Shown here: piece by piece, positions 1 through 5,404 of the stretch
Layout of the letters: each line of letters opens with the position of its first letter
How positions within the stretch are numbered: the stretch's first letter is position 1
Origin: an uncultured Clostridiaceae bacterium
GTDB lineage: Bacteria; Bacillota; Clostridia; Lachnospirales; Lachnospiraceae
NCBI GenBank assembly: GCA_958441075.1
Contig: CAUCBQ010000102.1
Coordinates: 1-7,398, forward strand
Reading direction: 5' to 3'
DNA length: 7,398 nt
Made by a program: the position numbers and the translations under genes
Notes under the pieces: model-generated
What the model was told of the DNA's origin: nothing
The model's database searches: none
What the model saw: only the letters and a program-made list of their open reading frames with translations

Positions 1-147
1 CTGATTCTGATTTTGCCGGAGGTTTTTCATCTGGGTACAGACGGTATCTTTATGGCAGAGCCAATATCTAATTTTATAGGAGGAGCCGCCTGCTTTGGGA
101 CCATGCTGTGTACGGTATGGCGCGAGCTGGAGAAAAAGGAGAAATAA
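1..147 (+). CDS. MATE-type multidrug/polysaccharide exporter, C-terminal fragment
   Basis: This is the 3' end of a gene that begins before the window: 48 codons in frame 1, ending at TAA 145-147. The residues LPEVFHLGTDGIFMAEPISN resemble the last membrane segment of clostridial MATE-family exporters (an 'LP..fGldGi..aePis' pattern), followed by a hydrophobic stretch and a charged cytoplasmic tail (WRELEKKEK). MATE proteins are 12-helix, cation-driven antiporters that expel drugs or metabolites; a relative in the same superfamily is a polysaccharide flippase. The Shine-Dalgarno sequence of the next gene (AAGGAG, 136-141) lies inside the last codons, and the next ATG follows the stop directly, so the two genes are probably co-transcribed and translationally coupled. 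The family call rests on about 45 residues, so function and substrate are uncertain. Confidence 0.65.
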   Translation: MILILPEVFHLGTDGIFMAEPISNFIGGAACFGTMLCTVWRELEKKEK

Positions 148-1791
148 ATGTACAGGAAGCATAAGAGGAAGACTTGGGGGGCGGCGGCCCTGTTTGTGGG
201 AACCGCCATTCTTTTTACCTGCGGGTTTGGACGGATGTCGGAGTATGCCTCCAAAGAAAAGGGGCATCTGCGCTCGGCAACCTATTATTCCGACGACTGG
301 GTAATCAATTTCTGGAACAGTGAAAGCGTCCATATGGATGAGGAGCTGGCCCGGATTGCGGCAGACGGCTTCAACAGTATCATTCTGGCAGTTCCATGGA
401 GAGAATTTCAGCCGGAAACAGCGCCGGTTTCCTATGAGGATTATGCATGGAAAAAACTGGACCGCGTTATGGAAGAGGCAGGGAAGCACGGATTGGGAGT
501 GATCCTCAGAGTGGGATATACCTGGGATTATGCACTGCCTGAGTCTGTTCTGCCCCGGTATGAGGGACTTTTATACGATCCGCAGCTAAAAGCCGCATGG
601 CTTTCCTATGCAGAGCGGTTATACAGGCAGGCGTCTTCCCACGAAAATTTCTGCGGCGGCTTTCTTACCTGGGAGGATTTCTGGAATTTTACGGAAAATG
701 CAGGGAACTATGGAAAAGGGATTTCAGGATGCAGGATGGCAAAGCGCTGCGGTTATACAGATTATGTAAGGGGAAAATATACTCTGGAGCAGCTGGGTGA
801 ATATTACGGAACGGCCTTTGAAAGCTATGAGCAAATATGGCTTCCGGAGAAGGATTCCTATGGAAGACGGCTTTTTTATGAGTTTTATGACAGCTTTCTC
901 ACAGAACTTTTAGAGGAAACCCAGGAGGTATTTCCGGATCTTTCCATGGAGGTCCGTCTGGACGCCGACCCGGTAAAAAGGGAGGATGGAACACTGGAAG
1001 GAGTTCCCCACTGGAGTACCTTTGGCTGCGGGGCTGCCTCCTGTACCGGTATTATGTACAGCGTTCCCATGGGATTTCCCAACGAAGGGGAGCTGGTGAC
1101 TGCCGGACAGGCCCTTCAGATGGCTCCTGTGTTTCTGGACCAGGTCCGTCGGTATAATGGAAACAAACCGGTTTATGTGGATCAGTTTCTTTTTACGGAT
1201 AATACTCCGGGGTTTGAGAAAAATGCCCGTTTAAGGCAGGAGGAAAAAAATACATATCTGGCCGGAATGGGAGAGCTGTTTCGCACCATGACCATGGGAT
1301 ACGGTGTGTGGACCTACAGGGATTACGGAGACAATAAGCTTTATAATTCCCAGTTTGCCCTGGGGCTGAGAGGCTGGAGCTTTACCGGAGGAGCATACGC
1401 AGAAGAGGGAACAGATGGGAAGGAGGCAGTTCTTCCCTCCGGAAGCAGCATTTCCCAGAGGGTAAGGGGGAGAATCACAGGCAGAACAGGAACGGATATC
1501 CGTGTGCGTTTTTCTCTGGAGGGAGATGACGAGAGTACGGTAAGTGTCAGGGCAGGAGACCGTATCCAGACCATACGGGCAGGAGAGAGGAGAACGGAAG
1601 AACTGGTATTTGAGGATGAGACGGCAGAACAGCTTACTATCTTCTGTAACGGAGGAGAAAGTGTGCGGATTGACAACCTGAACCTGTATACCTTTGTAAC
1701 AGAGGGGGATATTTACCATATGGACGGCTCCGAAGGAGGATGTGCCGAAGGAATCCGGCAGCTGAACCGGAGGCTGGGAGCAGAAGCTTAA
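148..1791 (+). CDS. Membrane-anchored or secreted glycosidase-like TIM-barrel protein with C-terminal carbohydrate-binding-like domain
   Basis: The 547-aa product starts at ATG 148, 6 nt after AAGGAG (136-141). A basic N-terminus (MYRKHKRK) and hydrophobic segment at about 11-28 form a signal anchor or signal peptide; C25 lacks a convincing lipobox. The next ~350 residues read like a clan GH-A (beta/alpha)8 barrel: strand-like segments WVINFW (51-56), SIILAVPWREF (77-87), GVILRVGY (117-124), GGFLTWEDFW (170-179), MEVRLDAD (267-274), GIMYSVPMGF (301-310), PVYVDQF (341-347) and GYGVWTYRDY (384-393). E176 sits where the acid/base glutamate is expected at the end of strand 4. The strand-7 position has D345-Q346 rather than the usual glutamate. 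Residues ~400-515 look like a CBM4/9-type jelly roll, opening YNSQFALGLRGW and closing VRIDNLNLY. The substrate is unknown. Coupling to a MATE-type gene hints at surface-polysaccharide work, but that is inference. Confidence 0.62.
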   Translation: MYRKHKRKTWGAAALFVGTAILFTCGFGRMSEYASKEKGHLRSATYYSDDWVINFWNSESVHMDEELARIAADGFNSIILAVPWREFQPETAPVSYEDYAWKKLDRVMEEAGKHGLGVILRVGYTWDYALPESVLPRYEGLLYDPQLKAAWLSYAERLYRQASSHENFCGGFLTWEDFWNFTENAGNYGKGISGCRMAKRCGYTDYVRGKYTLEQLGEYYGTAFESYEQIWLPEKDSYGRRLFYEFYDSFLTELLEETQEVFPDLSMEVRLDADPVKREDGTLEGVPHWSTFGCGAASCTGIMYSVPMGFPNEGELVTAGQALQMAPVFLDQVRRYNGNKPVYVDQFLFTDNTPGFEKNARLRQEEKNTYLAGMGELFRTMTMGYGVWTYRDYGDNKLYNSQFALGLRGWSFTGGAYAEEGTDGKEAVLPSGSSISQRVRGRITGRTGTDIRVRFSLEGDDESTVSVRAGDRIQTIRAGERRTEELVFEDETAEQLTIFCNGGESVRIDNLNLYTFVTEGDIYHMDGSEGGCAEGIRQLNRRLGAEA

Positions 1792-1834
1792 AGCAGTTTT
1801 GTATGAGAAAGGGTCTGGGAGCGCATACTAAATT

Positions 1835-1885
1835 CTGTCATAACGCCTGAAGCTTAAGCTTTGGGAAAAATTATGTGACAGGAGG
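1835..1885 (+). promoter_or_regulatory. Hairpin reaching the ribosome binding site of the DUF1540 gene
   Basis: CTGTCA (1835-1840) pairs with TGACAG (1876-1881), and TAA (1841-1843) with TTA (1871-1873), leaving a 2-nt bulge. Inside, CCTGAAGC (1846-1853) pairs with GCTTTGGG (1858-1865), with two G-U pairs, around a TTAA loop. The 3' arm ends on the first bases of the AGGAGG ribosome binding site (1880-1885), 9 nt before the ATG at 1895. No T-tract follows, so this is not a standard terminator. It could modulate translation or stabilise the mRNA; the function is not shown by sequence alone. Confidence 0.4.
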
Positions 1886-1894
1886 AAATAGAAT

Positions 1895-2209
1895 ATGACG
1901 AAACTGGAATGTTCAGTGGAAAACTGCGTGCACAATGCAGATCAATGCTGCTGCAGAGGTTCAATCCTGGTAGACGGCCACGGGGCCAGGGATGCGGAAG
2001 GCACCTGCTGCGCCAGCTTTGAGGAAAATAAGGGCGGAGTCTTTAAAAATATTTTCAAGACTCCGGAAACCAGCCTGGAAGTGGACTGTGATGCAGTAAA
2101 TTGTGTGTATAATGAGGACTGCTGCTGTACTGCATCCGGGATCTGTATCTGTGGAAACGGGGCCTGTGAATGCGAAAATACCAGATGCGCTACCTATAAG
2201 GCAAAATAA
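1895..2209 (+). CDS. Cysteine-rich protein with two DUF1540 units
   Basis: The 104-aa protein begins at ATG 1895, 9 nt after AGGAGG (1880-1885). It has two related cysteine-rich units. Unit 1 (residues 3-43) has C6, C11, C18-C20, C38 and C39 and ends ASFEE. Unit 2 (residues 62-104) has C65, C70, C76-C78, C84, C86, C91, C93 and C98 and ends ATYKAK. Each opens with the pattern C-x4-C(V)(H/Y)N, a hallmark of DUF1540, a small family common in Clostridia and without known function. Seventeen of 104 residues are cysteine; together with the absence of a signal peptide this suggests a cytoplasmic metal-binding or structural protein, which is inference. The linker (44-61) is lysine- and phenylalanine-containing. 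No terminator was seen between this gene and the infC promoter, whose -35 box begins 11 nt after the stop codon. Confidence 0.85.
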   Translation: MTKLECSVENCVHNADQCCCRGSILVDGHGARDAEGTCCASFEENKGGVFKNIFKTPETSLEVDCDAVNCVYNEDCCCTASGICICGNGACECENTRCATYKAK

Positions 2210-2220
2210 TGAAAAAACAG

Positions 2221-2249
2221 TTGACAGTACCAGAACAATATGGTATTAT
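2221..2249 (+). promoter_or_regulatory. Sigma-A promoter of the infC-rpmI-rplT operon
   Basis: TTGACA (2221-2226) is a perfect -35 box. TATTAT (2244-2249) is a five-of-six -10 box. The spacer is exactly 17 nt. Transcription would begin near 2256, at the foot of a small hairpin, giving a leader of about 245 nt before infC. The promoter starts just behind the DUF1540 stop codon. Confidence 0.85.
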
Positions 2250-2256
2250 CTTAAAA

Positions 2257-2501
2257 GTTGTGAAAACAACATGCAGGAAAGCAGGTTATCCGCCTCACCC
2301 TGGCACGAGTCAGTGACCCGGGTTTATATCAGAAGCTGTATGAAACTGTCTTTTGGATAAGAGATGGTTTCGGGTCTGGAACCAGACCGGCTGACGAGTA
2401 TGATTTTTAAGCGGATGGCATAAGCTGTCCGCTTTTTACATTTACCCAACAGAGGCAAAGGCTCTTCGTTCAAACAAACATGACTATGGAGGTGTACGAC
2501 T
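2257..2501 (+). ncRNA. Structured infC leader, probable L20-responsive attenuator
   Basis: This untranslated region carries several pairings. GTTGT/ACAAC (2257-2261/2266-2270) closes a GAAA tetraloop at the very 5' end. A local hairpin spans 2297-2323 (ACCC/GGGT outer pairing), and its loop bases GTCAG (2309-2313) can pair with CTGAC (2391-2395), a possible pseudoknot. GACCCG (2315-2320) can alternatively pair with CGGGTC (2371-2376). GGTCTG/CAGACC (2373-2378/2383-2388) closes a GAAC loop. GTTATCCGC (2285-2293) is complementary to GCGGATGGC (2411-2419), the 5' arm of the terminator, and TTATCC (2286-2291) can instead pair with GGATAA (2355-2360). The layout therefore fits terminator versus antiterminator control. 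In Bacillus subtilis the infC operon leader is an L20-dependent attenuator with rRNA-like structure; assigning the same ligand here is inference from the position. Confidence 0.6.
2408..2437 (+). terminator. Attenuator terminator in the infC leader
   Basis: AGCGGATGGC (2410-2419) pairs with GCTGTCCGCT (2424-2433) around an ATAA loop, a 10-bp stem with two G-U pairs followed by a run of T (2433-2437). It sits 65 nt before the infC start and after the operon promoter, so it would stop transcription before any coding sequence unless its 5' arm is captured by the upstream segment 2285-2293. Confidence 0.8.
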
Positions 2502-2504
2502 ATT
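2488..2504 (+). promoter_or_regulatory. Ribosome binding site fixing an AUU start for infC
   Basis: GGAGGTG (2488-2494) is followed 7 nt later by ATT (2502-2504), in frame with infC. The first in-frame ATG is at 2514, 19 nt from the Shine-Dalgarno, which is too far for normal initiation. AUU starts are a known feature of infC genes, where IF3 itself discriminates against the codon. Confidence 0.85.
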
Positions 2505-3008
2505 AGCGAGTTAATGATCAACGAACAAATCAGAGACAGAGAGATCCGTCTGATCGGTGAGAACGGCGAACAGTTAGGTATTATGTCTGCAAGAGACGCC
2601 TATAAGATGGCACAGGAGGCAGAGCTGGATCTTGTAAAGATCGCTCCTACTGCAAAGCCGCCGGTATGCAAGATTATCGATTACGGAAAGTACCGTTACG
2701 AACTGGCCCGCAAGGAAAAGGAAGCCAGAAAGAAGCAGAAAGTGATTGACGTCAAAGAAGTTCGTTTGTCCCCGAACATTGATACCAATGACTTGAACAC
2801 CAAGGTGGGAGCTGCCAGAAAGTTCCTGGAAAAAGGTGATAAGGTAAAGGTAACTCTTCGTTTCCGTGGCCGTGAGATGGCCCATATGTCCAAGTCAAAG
2901 TACATTCTGGACGATTTCGCTGAGAGTCTGGCTGACATCGCAGTTGTTGATAAGCCCTCAAAGGTGGAAGGAAGAAGCATGGTTATGTTTTTAACTGCAA
3001 AACGTTAA
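2502..3008 (+). CDS. infC: Translation initiation factor IF-3
   Basis: IF3 binds the 30S subunit, keeps it apart from 50S and proofreads start-codon and initiator-tRNA pairing. Read from ATT 2502 the protein has 168 residues (I/M-SELMINEQIRDRE...), typical for the family; starting at ATG 2514 would remove four residues. The N-terminal domain spans about 1-80, with the IF3 signature KIIDYGKYRYE at 57-67. A lysine-rich linker helix (KEKEARKKQK) follows, then the C-terminal 30S-binding domain, including VKVTLRFRGREMAH. The ATT start is supported by GGAGGTG 7 nt upstream. The gene is first in an operon with rpmI (31-nt gap) and rplT, the classic bacterial order. Expression is probably set by the upstream attenuator and, through the AUU codon, by IF3 level itself, as known in Escherichia coli. 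Confidence 0.97.
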   Translation: MSELMINEQIRDREIRLIGENGEQLGIMSARDAYKMAQEAELDLVKIAPTAKPPVCKIIDYGKYRYELARKEKEARKKQKVIDVKEVRLSPNIDTNDLNTKVGAARKFLEKGDKVKVTLRFRGREMAHMSKSKYILDDFAESLADIAVVDKPSKVEGRSMVMFLTAKR

Positions 3009-3039
3009 AAATAGAAAGTTTTCAAGGAGGAAATTTACA

Positions 3040-3237
3040 ATGCCAAAGTTAAAAACCAGCAGAGCAGCAGCAAAGCGCTTTAAAAAGACAGGAACCGGTA
3101 AGTTAGTCCGCAATAAAGCTTACAAGTCTCACATCTTAACTAAGAAATCCACTAAGAGGAAGAGAAATCTTAGAAAAGATATCGTTACCGATGCTACCAA
3201 CTCAAAGGTAATGAAGAAGATTTTACCATATCTGTAA
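3040..3237 (+). CDS. rpmI: 50S ribosomal protein L35
   Basis: The 65-aa product is full length for bacterial L35, a small, very basic protein of the large subunit. It starts MPKLKTSRAAAKRFKKTGTG, the conserved L35 opening (PK.KT...AAKRFK.TG.GK), continues with the basic segment KKSTKRKRNLRK, and ends KKILPYL, close to the family ending. An AAGGAGG Shine-Dalgarno (3024-3030) precedes the ATG by 9 nt. It lies between infC (31 nt upstream) and rplT (28 nt downstream), with no promoter or terminator visible in either gap, so the three genes should be transcribed together. Confidence 0.98.
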   Translation: MPKLKTSRAAAKRFKKTGTGKLVRNKAYKSHILTKKSTKRKRNLRKDIVTDATNSKVMKKILPYL

Positions 3238-3265
3238 GTTTGAATTGTAGAAGGAGGAATTACCG

Positions 3266-3622
3266 ATGGCAAGAATAAAAGGCGGTTTAAATGCAAAGAA
3301 GAAACACAATAGAGTCTTAAAGATGGCTAAGGGCTACAGAGGCGCCCGTTCCAAGCAGTACAGGATTGCAAAGCAGTCCGTAATGCGTGCCCTGACCAGC
3401 TCCTACGCAGGCAGAAAAGAGAGAAAGAGACAGTTCAGACAGCTGTGGATTGCGCGTATCAACGCTGCAGCACGTATCAACGGCCTGTCCTACAGCAAGT
3501 TCATGTACGGCTTAAAGCTGGCTGAGGTTGATTTAAACCGTAAGGTTCTGTCCGATATGGCAATCAACGATGCAGAAGGCTTTGCAAAGCTGGCTGAGCT
3601 GGCAAAGTCCAAACTGGCTTAA
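3266..3622 (+). CDS. rplT: 50S ribosomal protein L20
   Basis: The 118-aa product has the usual L20 length. L20 binds 23S rRNA early in assembly of the large subunit and, in several bacteria, also represses its own operon by binding the mRNA. Family features are the N-terminal basic tail (MARIKGGLNAKKKHNRVLKMAKGYRG is close to consensus, quoted here only as its conserved parts: ARIKGG, AKGYRGARSK), the segment RKERKRQFRQLWIARINAA at about 50-68, and NGLSYSKFMYGLK at about 72-84, followed by NRKVLSDMA. AAGGAGG (3251-3257) lies 8 nt before the ATG. It is the last gene of the operon, followed by a strong terminator. In this context L20 is the most likely ligand of the leader at 2257-2501. Confidence 0.98.
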   Translation: MARIKGGLNAKKKHNRVLKMAKGYRGARSKQYRIAKQSVMRALTSSYAGRKERKRQFRQLWIARINAAARINGLSYSKFMYGLKLAEVDLNRKVLSDMAINDAEGFAKLAELAKSKLA

Positions 3623-3644
3623 TTAAAAATTATCTGTAAAAAAG

Positions 3645-3696
3645 AACCCTGTTCTATGGCTGATCATACAGATTCGGCTGTAGGGCAGGTTTTTTT
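3645..3696 (+). terminator. Terminator of the infC-rpmI-rplT operon
   Basis: Bases 3648-3663 pair with 3674-3689 in a nearly continuous 16-bp RNA stem containing several G-U pairs (outer part CCTG/CAGG), around a loop of about ten bases. An A-rich 5' flank and seven T (3690-3696) complete a standard intrinsic terminator. It begins 22 nt after the rplT stop codon. Confidence 0.88.
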
Positions 3697-3718
3697 GTGT
3701 AAAAATGGAAAACCAAAG

Positions 3719-3747
3719 TGGACAAGGTCTTTTTGCAGAGGTATAAT
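3719..3747 (+). promoter_or_regulatory. Sigma-A promoter of the MATE gene
   Basis: TGGACA (3719-3724) and a perfect TATAAT (3742-3747) are separated by 17 nt. The site is immediately downstream of the operon terminator and gives a 5' leader of about 38 nt before the ATG at 3792. No operator-like inverted repeat was recognised at the promoter. Confidence 0.82.
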
Positions 3748-3791
3748 TTTATATAGAATGTATAAAAATACACACAAAGGAAAAGAAAGCT

Positions 3792-5141
3792 ATGGCACAG
3801 AATGTAAAAGACAGTACAGACATGATCCATGGAAGCATCGCCAGATCCATCCTTCTGTTCTCCATCCCTCTGCTGGTTGGAAATTTCTTTCAGCAGCTCT
3901 ACAATACCGTAGATGCCTATGTGGTTGGAAATTATGTGAATACCAGCGCTCTGGCGGCGGTAGGGGCGTCTACGCCCATTGTGAATATGCTAGTAGGCTT
4001 TTTTACCGGCCTGGCAGCAGGTGCGGGAGTGGTGATCTCCCAGTATTACGGAGGCGGCCGGGTGGAGCAGATGCGGCGGGCGATCCACAGCGCCCTGGCG
4101 CTTACGGCTATTTTAAGCGTAGTGTTCACAGCTCTGGGGCTTAGTTTTACAAAGCCTCTGCTTCACGCCATCGGCGTGCCGGAAGACGTAATGCCCAATT
4201 CGTCCCTTTATCTGTCGATCTATTTCTGGGGAATGGTATTCTCTCTTTTTTACAATATGGGTTCCGGAGTTTTGCGGGCCATCGGTGATTCTAAAAATCC
4301 GCTGTTTTATCTCATTGCAGCCAGTCTGGTAAATATTCTTCTGGATTTTTTATTTGTCTGCGGTTTTGGCATGGGAGTAGAGGGGGCTGCCATTGCCACC
4401 ATTATCGCACAGGCGGTGAGTGCGGCGCTTGTAATGGGAAAGCTTCTTATGACACGGGAAATTTACCGTGTGAATCTGAGAGAGATCTGTTTCGACGGAA
4501 AAATGATCCGGCGTATTGTGGACATCGGCCTTCCGGCTGCCATTCAGCAGAGTATTACCTCATTTTCAAACGTAATTGTCCAGTCCTATATTAATCATTT
4601 TGGTACGGCAGCCATGGCTGGATACTCTGCCACCCTTCGGGTGGACGGATTTTTGCAGCTTCCCCTTCAGAGTTTTAATATGACGATTACAACTTTTGTT
4701 GGGCAGAATATCGGAGCCAGGGAATATAAGCGTGTAAAAAAAGGAATTTTAACCTCCTGGCTTATGTGTTCCGGTATTATTCTGGTGGGCTCTGTGATTA
4801 TGTGTCTTAAGGCGCCGGCTATTATCGGCGTTTTTACAGAGGATGCGGCTGTGATCGCAGTGGGAAGCAGTATGATCCGTATTTTTGGAAGCGCCTATCT
4901 GTTCCTTCCCGTTATTCAGGTTCTCAATGGCGCTCTGCGCGGCGCCGGACGTTCTAAGGTTCCCATGTATTTCATGCTGGGCTGCTTTGTGCTTCTGCGC
5001 CAGATTTATCTGATGATTGCCGTTCCTATGACGGAAAATGTTTCCGTTGTCTTTGCAGGCTGGCCCGTGACCTGGGTGGTCTGTGCGGTCGGAATGCTGA
5101 TTTATTATTTTAAGGTGGATTGGCTGCCGAAAGAGGAGTAG
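3792..5141 (+). CDS. MATE-family efflux transporter
   Basis: The 449-aa protein has the usual MATE length and about 12 hydrophobic segments in two related halves. MATE proteins sit in the cytoplasmic membrane and expel cationic drugs or metabolites in exchange for Na+ or H+. The first half contains PLLVGNFFQQLYNTVDAYVVG (about 26-46, shown here as its family-typical core), with acidic D41 in the first helix, and the conserved GVLRAIGDSKNP near 158-169. The second half begins DIGLPAAIQQS near 244 and has the parallel LNGALRGAGRSKVP around 382-395. A Shine-Dalgarno-like AAAGGA lies about 10 nt before the ATG. The gene has its own promoter (3719-3747) and stands alone. Its substrate cannot be read from sequence, and it is not linked to a MarR- or TetR-type regulator in the window. 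The fragment at 1-147 seems to be a second member of the same family. Confidence 0.93.
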   Translation: MAQNVKDSTDMIHGSIARSILLFSIPLLVGNFFQQLYNTVDAYVVGNYVNTSALAAVGASTPIVNMLVGFFTGLAAGAGVVISQYYGGGRVEQMRRAIHSALALTAILSVVFTALGLSFTKPLLHAIGVPEDVMPNSSLYLSIYFWGMVFSLFYNMGSGVLRAIGDSKNPLFYLIAASLVNILLDFLFVCGFGMGVEGAAIATIIAQAVSAALVMGKLLMTREIYRVNLREICFDGKMIRRIVDIGLPAAIQQSITSFSNVIVQSYINHFGTAAMAGYSATLRVDGFLQLPLQSFNMTITTFVGQNIGAREYKRVKKGILTSWLMCSGIILVGSVIMCLKAPAIIGVFTEDAAVIAVGSSMIRIFGSAYLFLPVIQVLNGALRGAGRSKVPMYFMLGCFVLLRQIYLMIAVPMTENVSVVFAGWPVTWVVCAVGMLIYYFKVDWLPKEE

Positions 5142-5195
5142 AGAGTAAGGATGAAAAAATTTTAAAATTCACTACCCAAAACAGAGGTTTTAGTG

Positions 5196-5201
5196 TATAA
5201 T
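5196..5201 (+). promoter_or_regulatory. Probable -10 box of the tRNA-Ser gene
   Basis: TATAAT is a perfect -10 match 33 nt before the mature tRNA 5' end. At 17-nt spacing the -35 position (5173-5178) reads TACCCA, a poor match, so the promoter may be weak or activated differently. Its last base is also the first base of the hairpin 5201-5232, so transcription would start inside that hairpin. Confidence 0.55.
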
Positions 5202-5232
5202 AAAACACGGTTTAAGATAAAACCGTGTTTTA
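5201..5232 (+). terminator. Perfect 13-bp hairpin, probable terminator of the MATE gene
   Basis: TAAAACACGGTTT (5201-5213) is exactly complementary to AAACCGTGTTTTA (5220-5232) around the loop AAGATA. The A-rich left flank and TTTT in the right arm make a passable bidirectional intrinsic terminator 60 nt after the MATE stop codon. It ends only 2 nt before the tRNA and overlaps its probable start site, so a role in tRNA 5' leader processing is the alternative. Confidence 0.6.
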
Positions 5233-5234
5233 CT

Positions 5235-5323
5235 GGAGGAATACCCAAGTGGCTGAAGGGTCTGGCTTCGAACACCAGTAGGTCGGCAGTACCGGCGCAA
5301 GGGTTCAAATCCCTTTTCCTCCG
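5235..5323 (+). tRNA. tRNA-Ser, anticodon CGA
   Basis: This 89-nt class II tRNA decodes UCG. The acceptor arm GGAGGAA (5235-5241) pairs perfectly with TTCCTCC (5316-5322), followed by discriminator G5323. The D-arm has CCC/GGG around a loop with GTGG. The anticodon arm CTGGC (5262-5266)/ACCAG (5274-5278) encloses loop TTCGAAC, anticodon CGA at 5269-5271, with U33 in place. A long variable arm pairs GTCGG with CCGGC, as in serine tRNAs. The T-arm AAGGG/CCCTT encloses TTCAAAT. The 3' CCA is not encoded and must be added after transcription. The last anticodon-stem pair (position 31-39) is C-A, a mismatch. Reading the loop one base earlier would put UCG (Arg) as anticodon, but stem pairing and the long variable arm favour serine. 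Confidence 0.95.
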
Positions 5324-5332
5324 CTTTCAGTT

Positions 5333-5385
5333 AACATACCGCTTTCTGCAGGCGTCTGATACCGGCAGAAGGCGGTATGTTTTTT
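5333..5385 (+). terminator. Terminator of the tRNA-Ser gene
   Basis: ACATACCGC (5334-5342) pairs with GCGGTATGT (5372-5380), then a T-G pair, then TTCTGC (5344-5349) with GCAGAA (5365-5370): a 16-bp stem with a 15-nt loop and six T (5380-5385). It lies 10 nt after the tRNA. It is the only strong hairpin between the tRNA and the converging rsiV gene, but it has no good T-tract on the minus strand. Confidence 0.88.
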
Positions 5386-5404
5386 GTATCAAATGCCGGT
5401 GGGC

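Noticed and set aside
1231..1719. A 162-codon open frame on the minus strand inside the glycosidase-like gene
   Set aside because: It lies entirely antisense to a long, well-supported gene, has no good ribosome site, and its product resembles no family I know.
1799..1829. Possible promoter for the DUF1540 gene (TTGTAT ... CATACT)
   Set aside because: Spacing is 19 nt and both boxes are weak, so it is not supported well enough to list.
1783..1861. Repeat of GAAGCTTAA at 1783-1791 and 1849-1857
   Set aside because: Only 9 bases, one copy being codons at the end of a gene; the second is explained by the hairpin before the DUF1540 gene.
3656..4144. A 162-codon plus-strand frame across the operon terminator, the MATE promoter and the MATE gene
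   Set aside because: It overlaps the MATE gene in another frame and starts inside a terminator stem; the product is rich in Arg, Cys and Trp, as expected of a shadow frame.
5170..5195. Small inverted repeat (CACT/AGTG and AAAAC/GTTTT) before the tRNA -10 box
   Set aside because: The stem is broken by a 4-nt bulge and is AT-rich; it is probably chance, though it covers the poor -35 position.
5300..5323. tRNA-Ser 3' end as an integration (att) site
   Set aside because: No integrase, phage gene or second copy of the tRNA 3' end was seen in the window.
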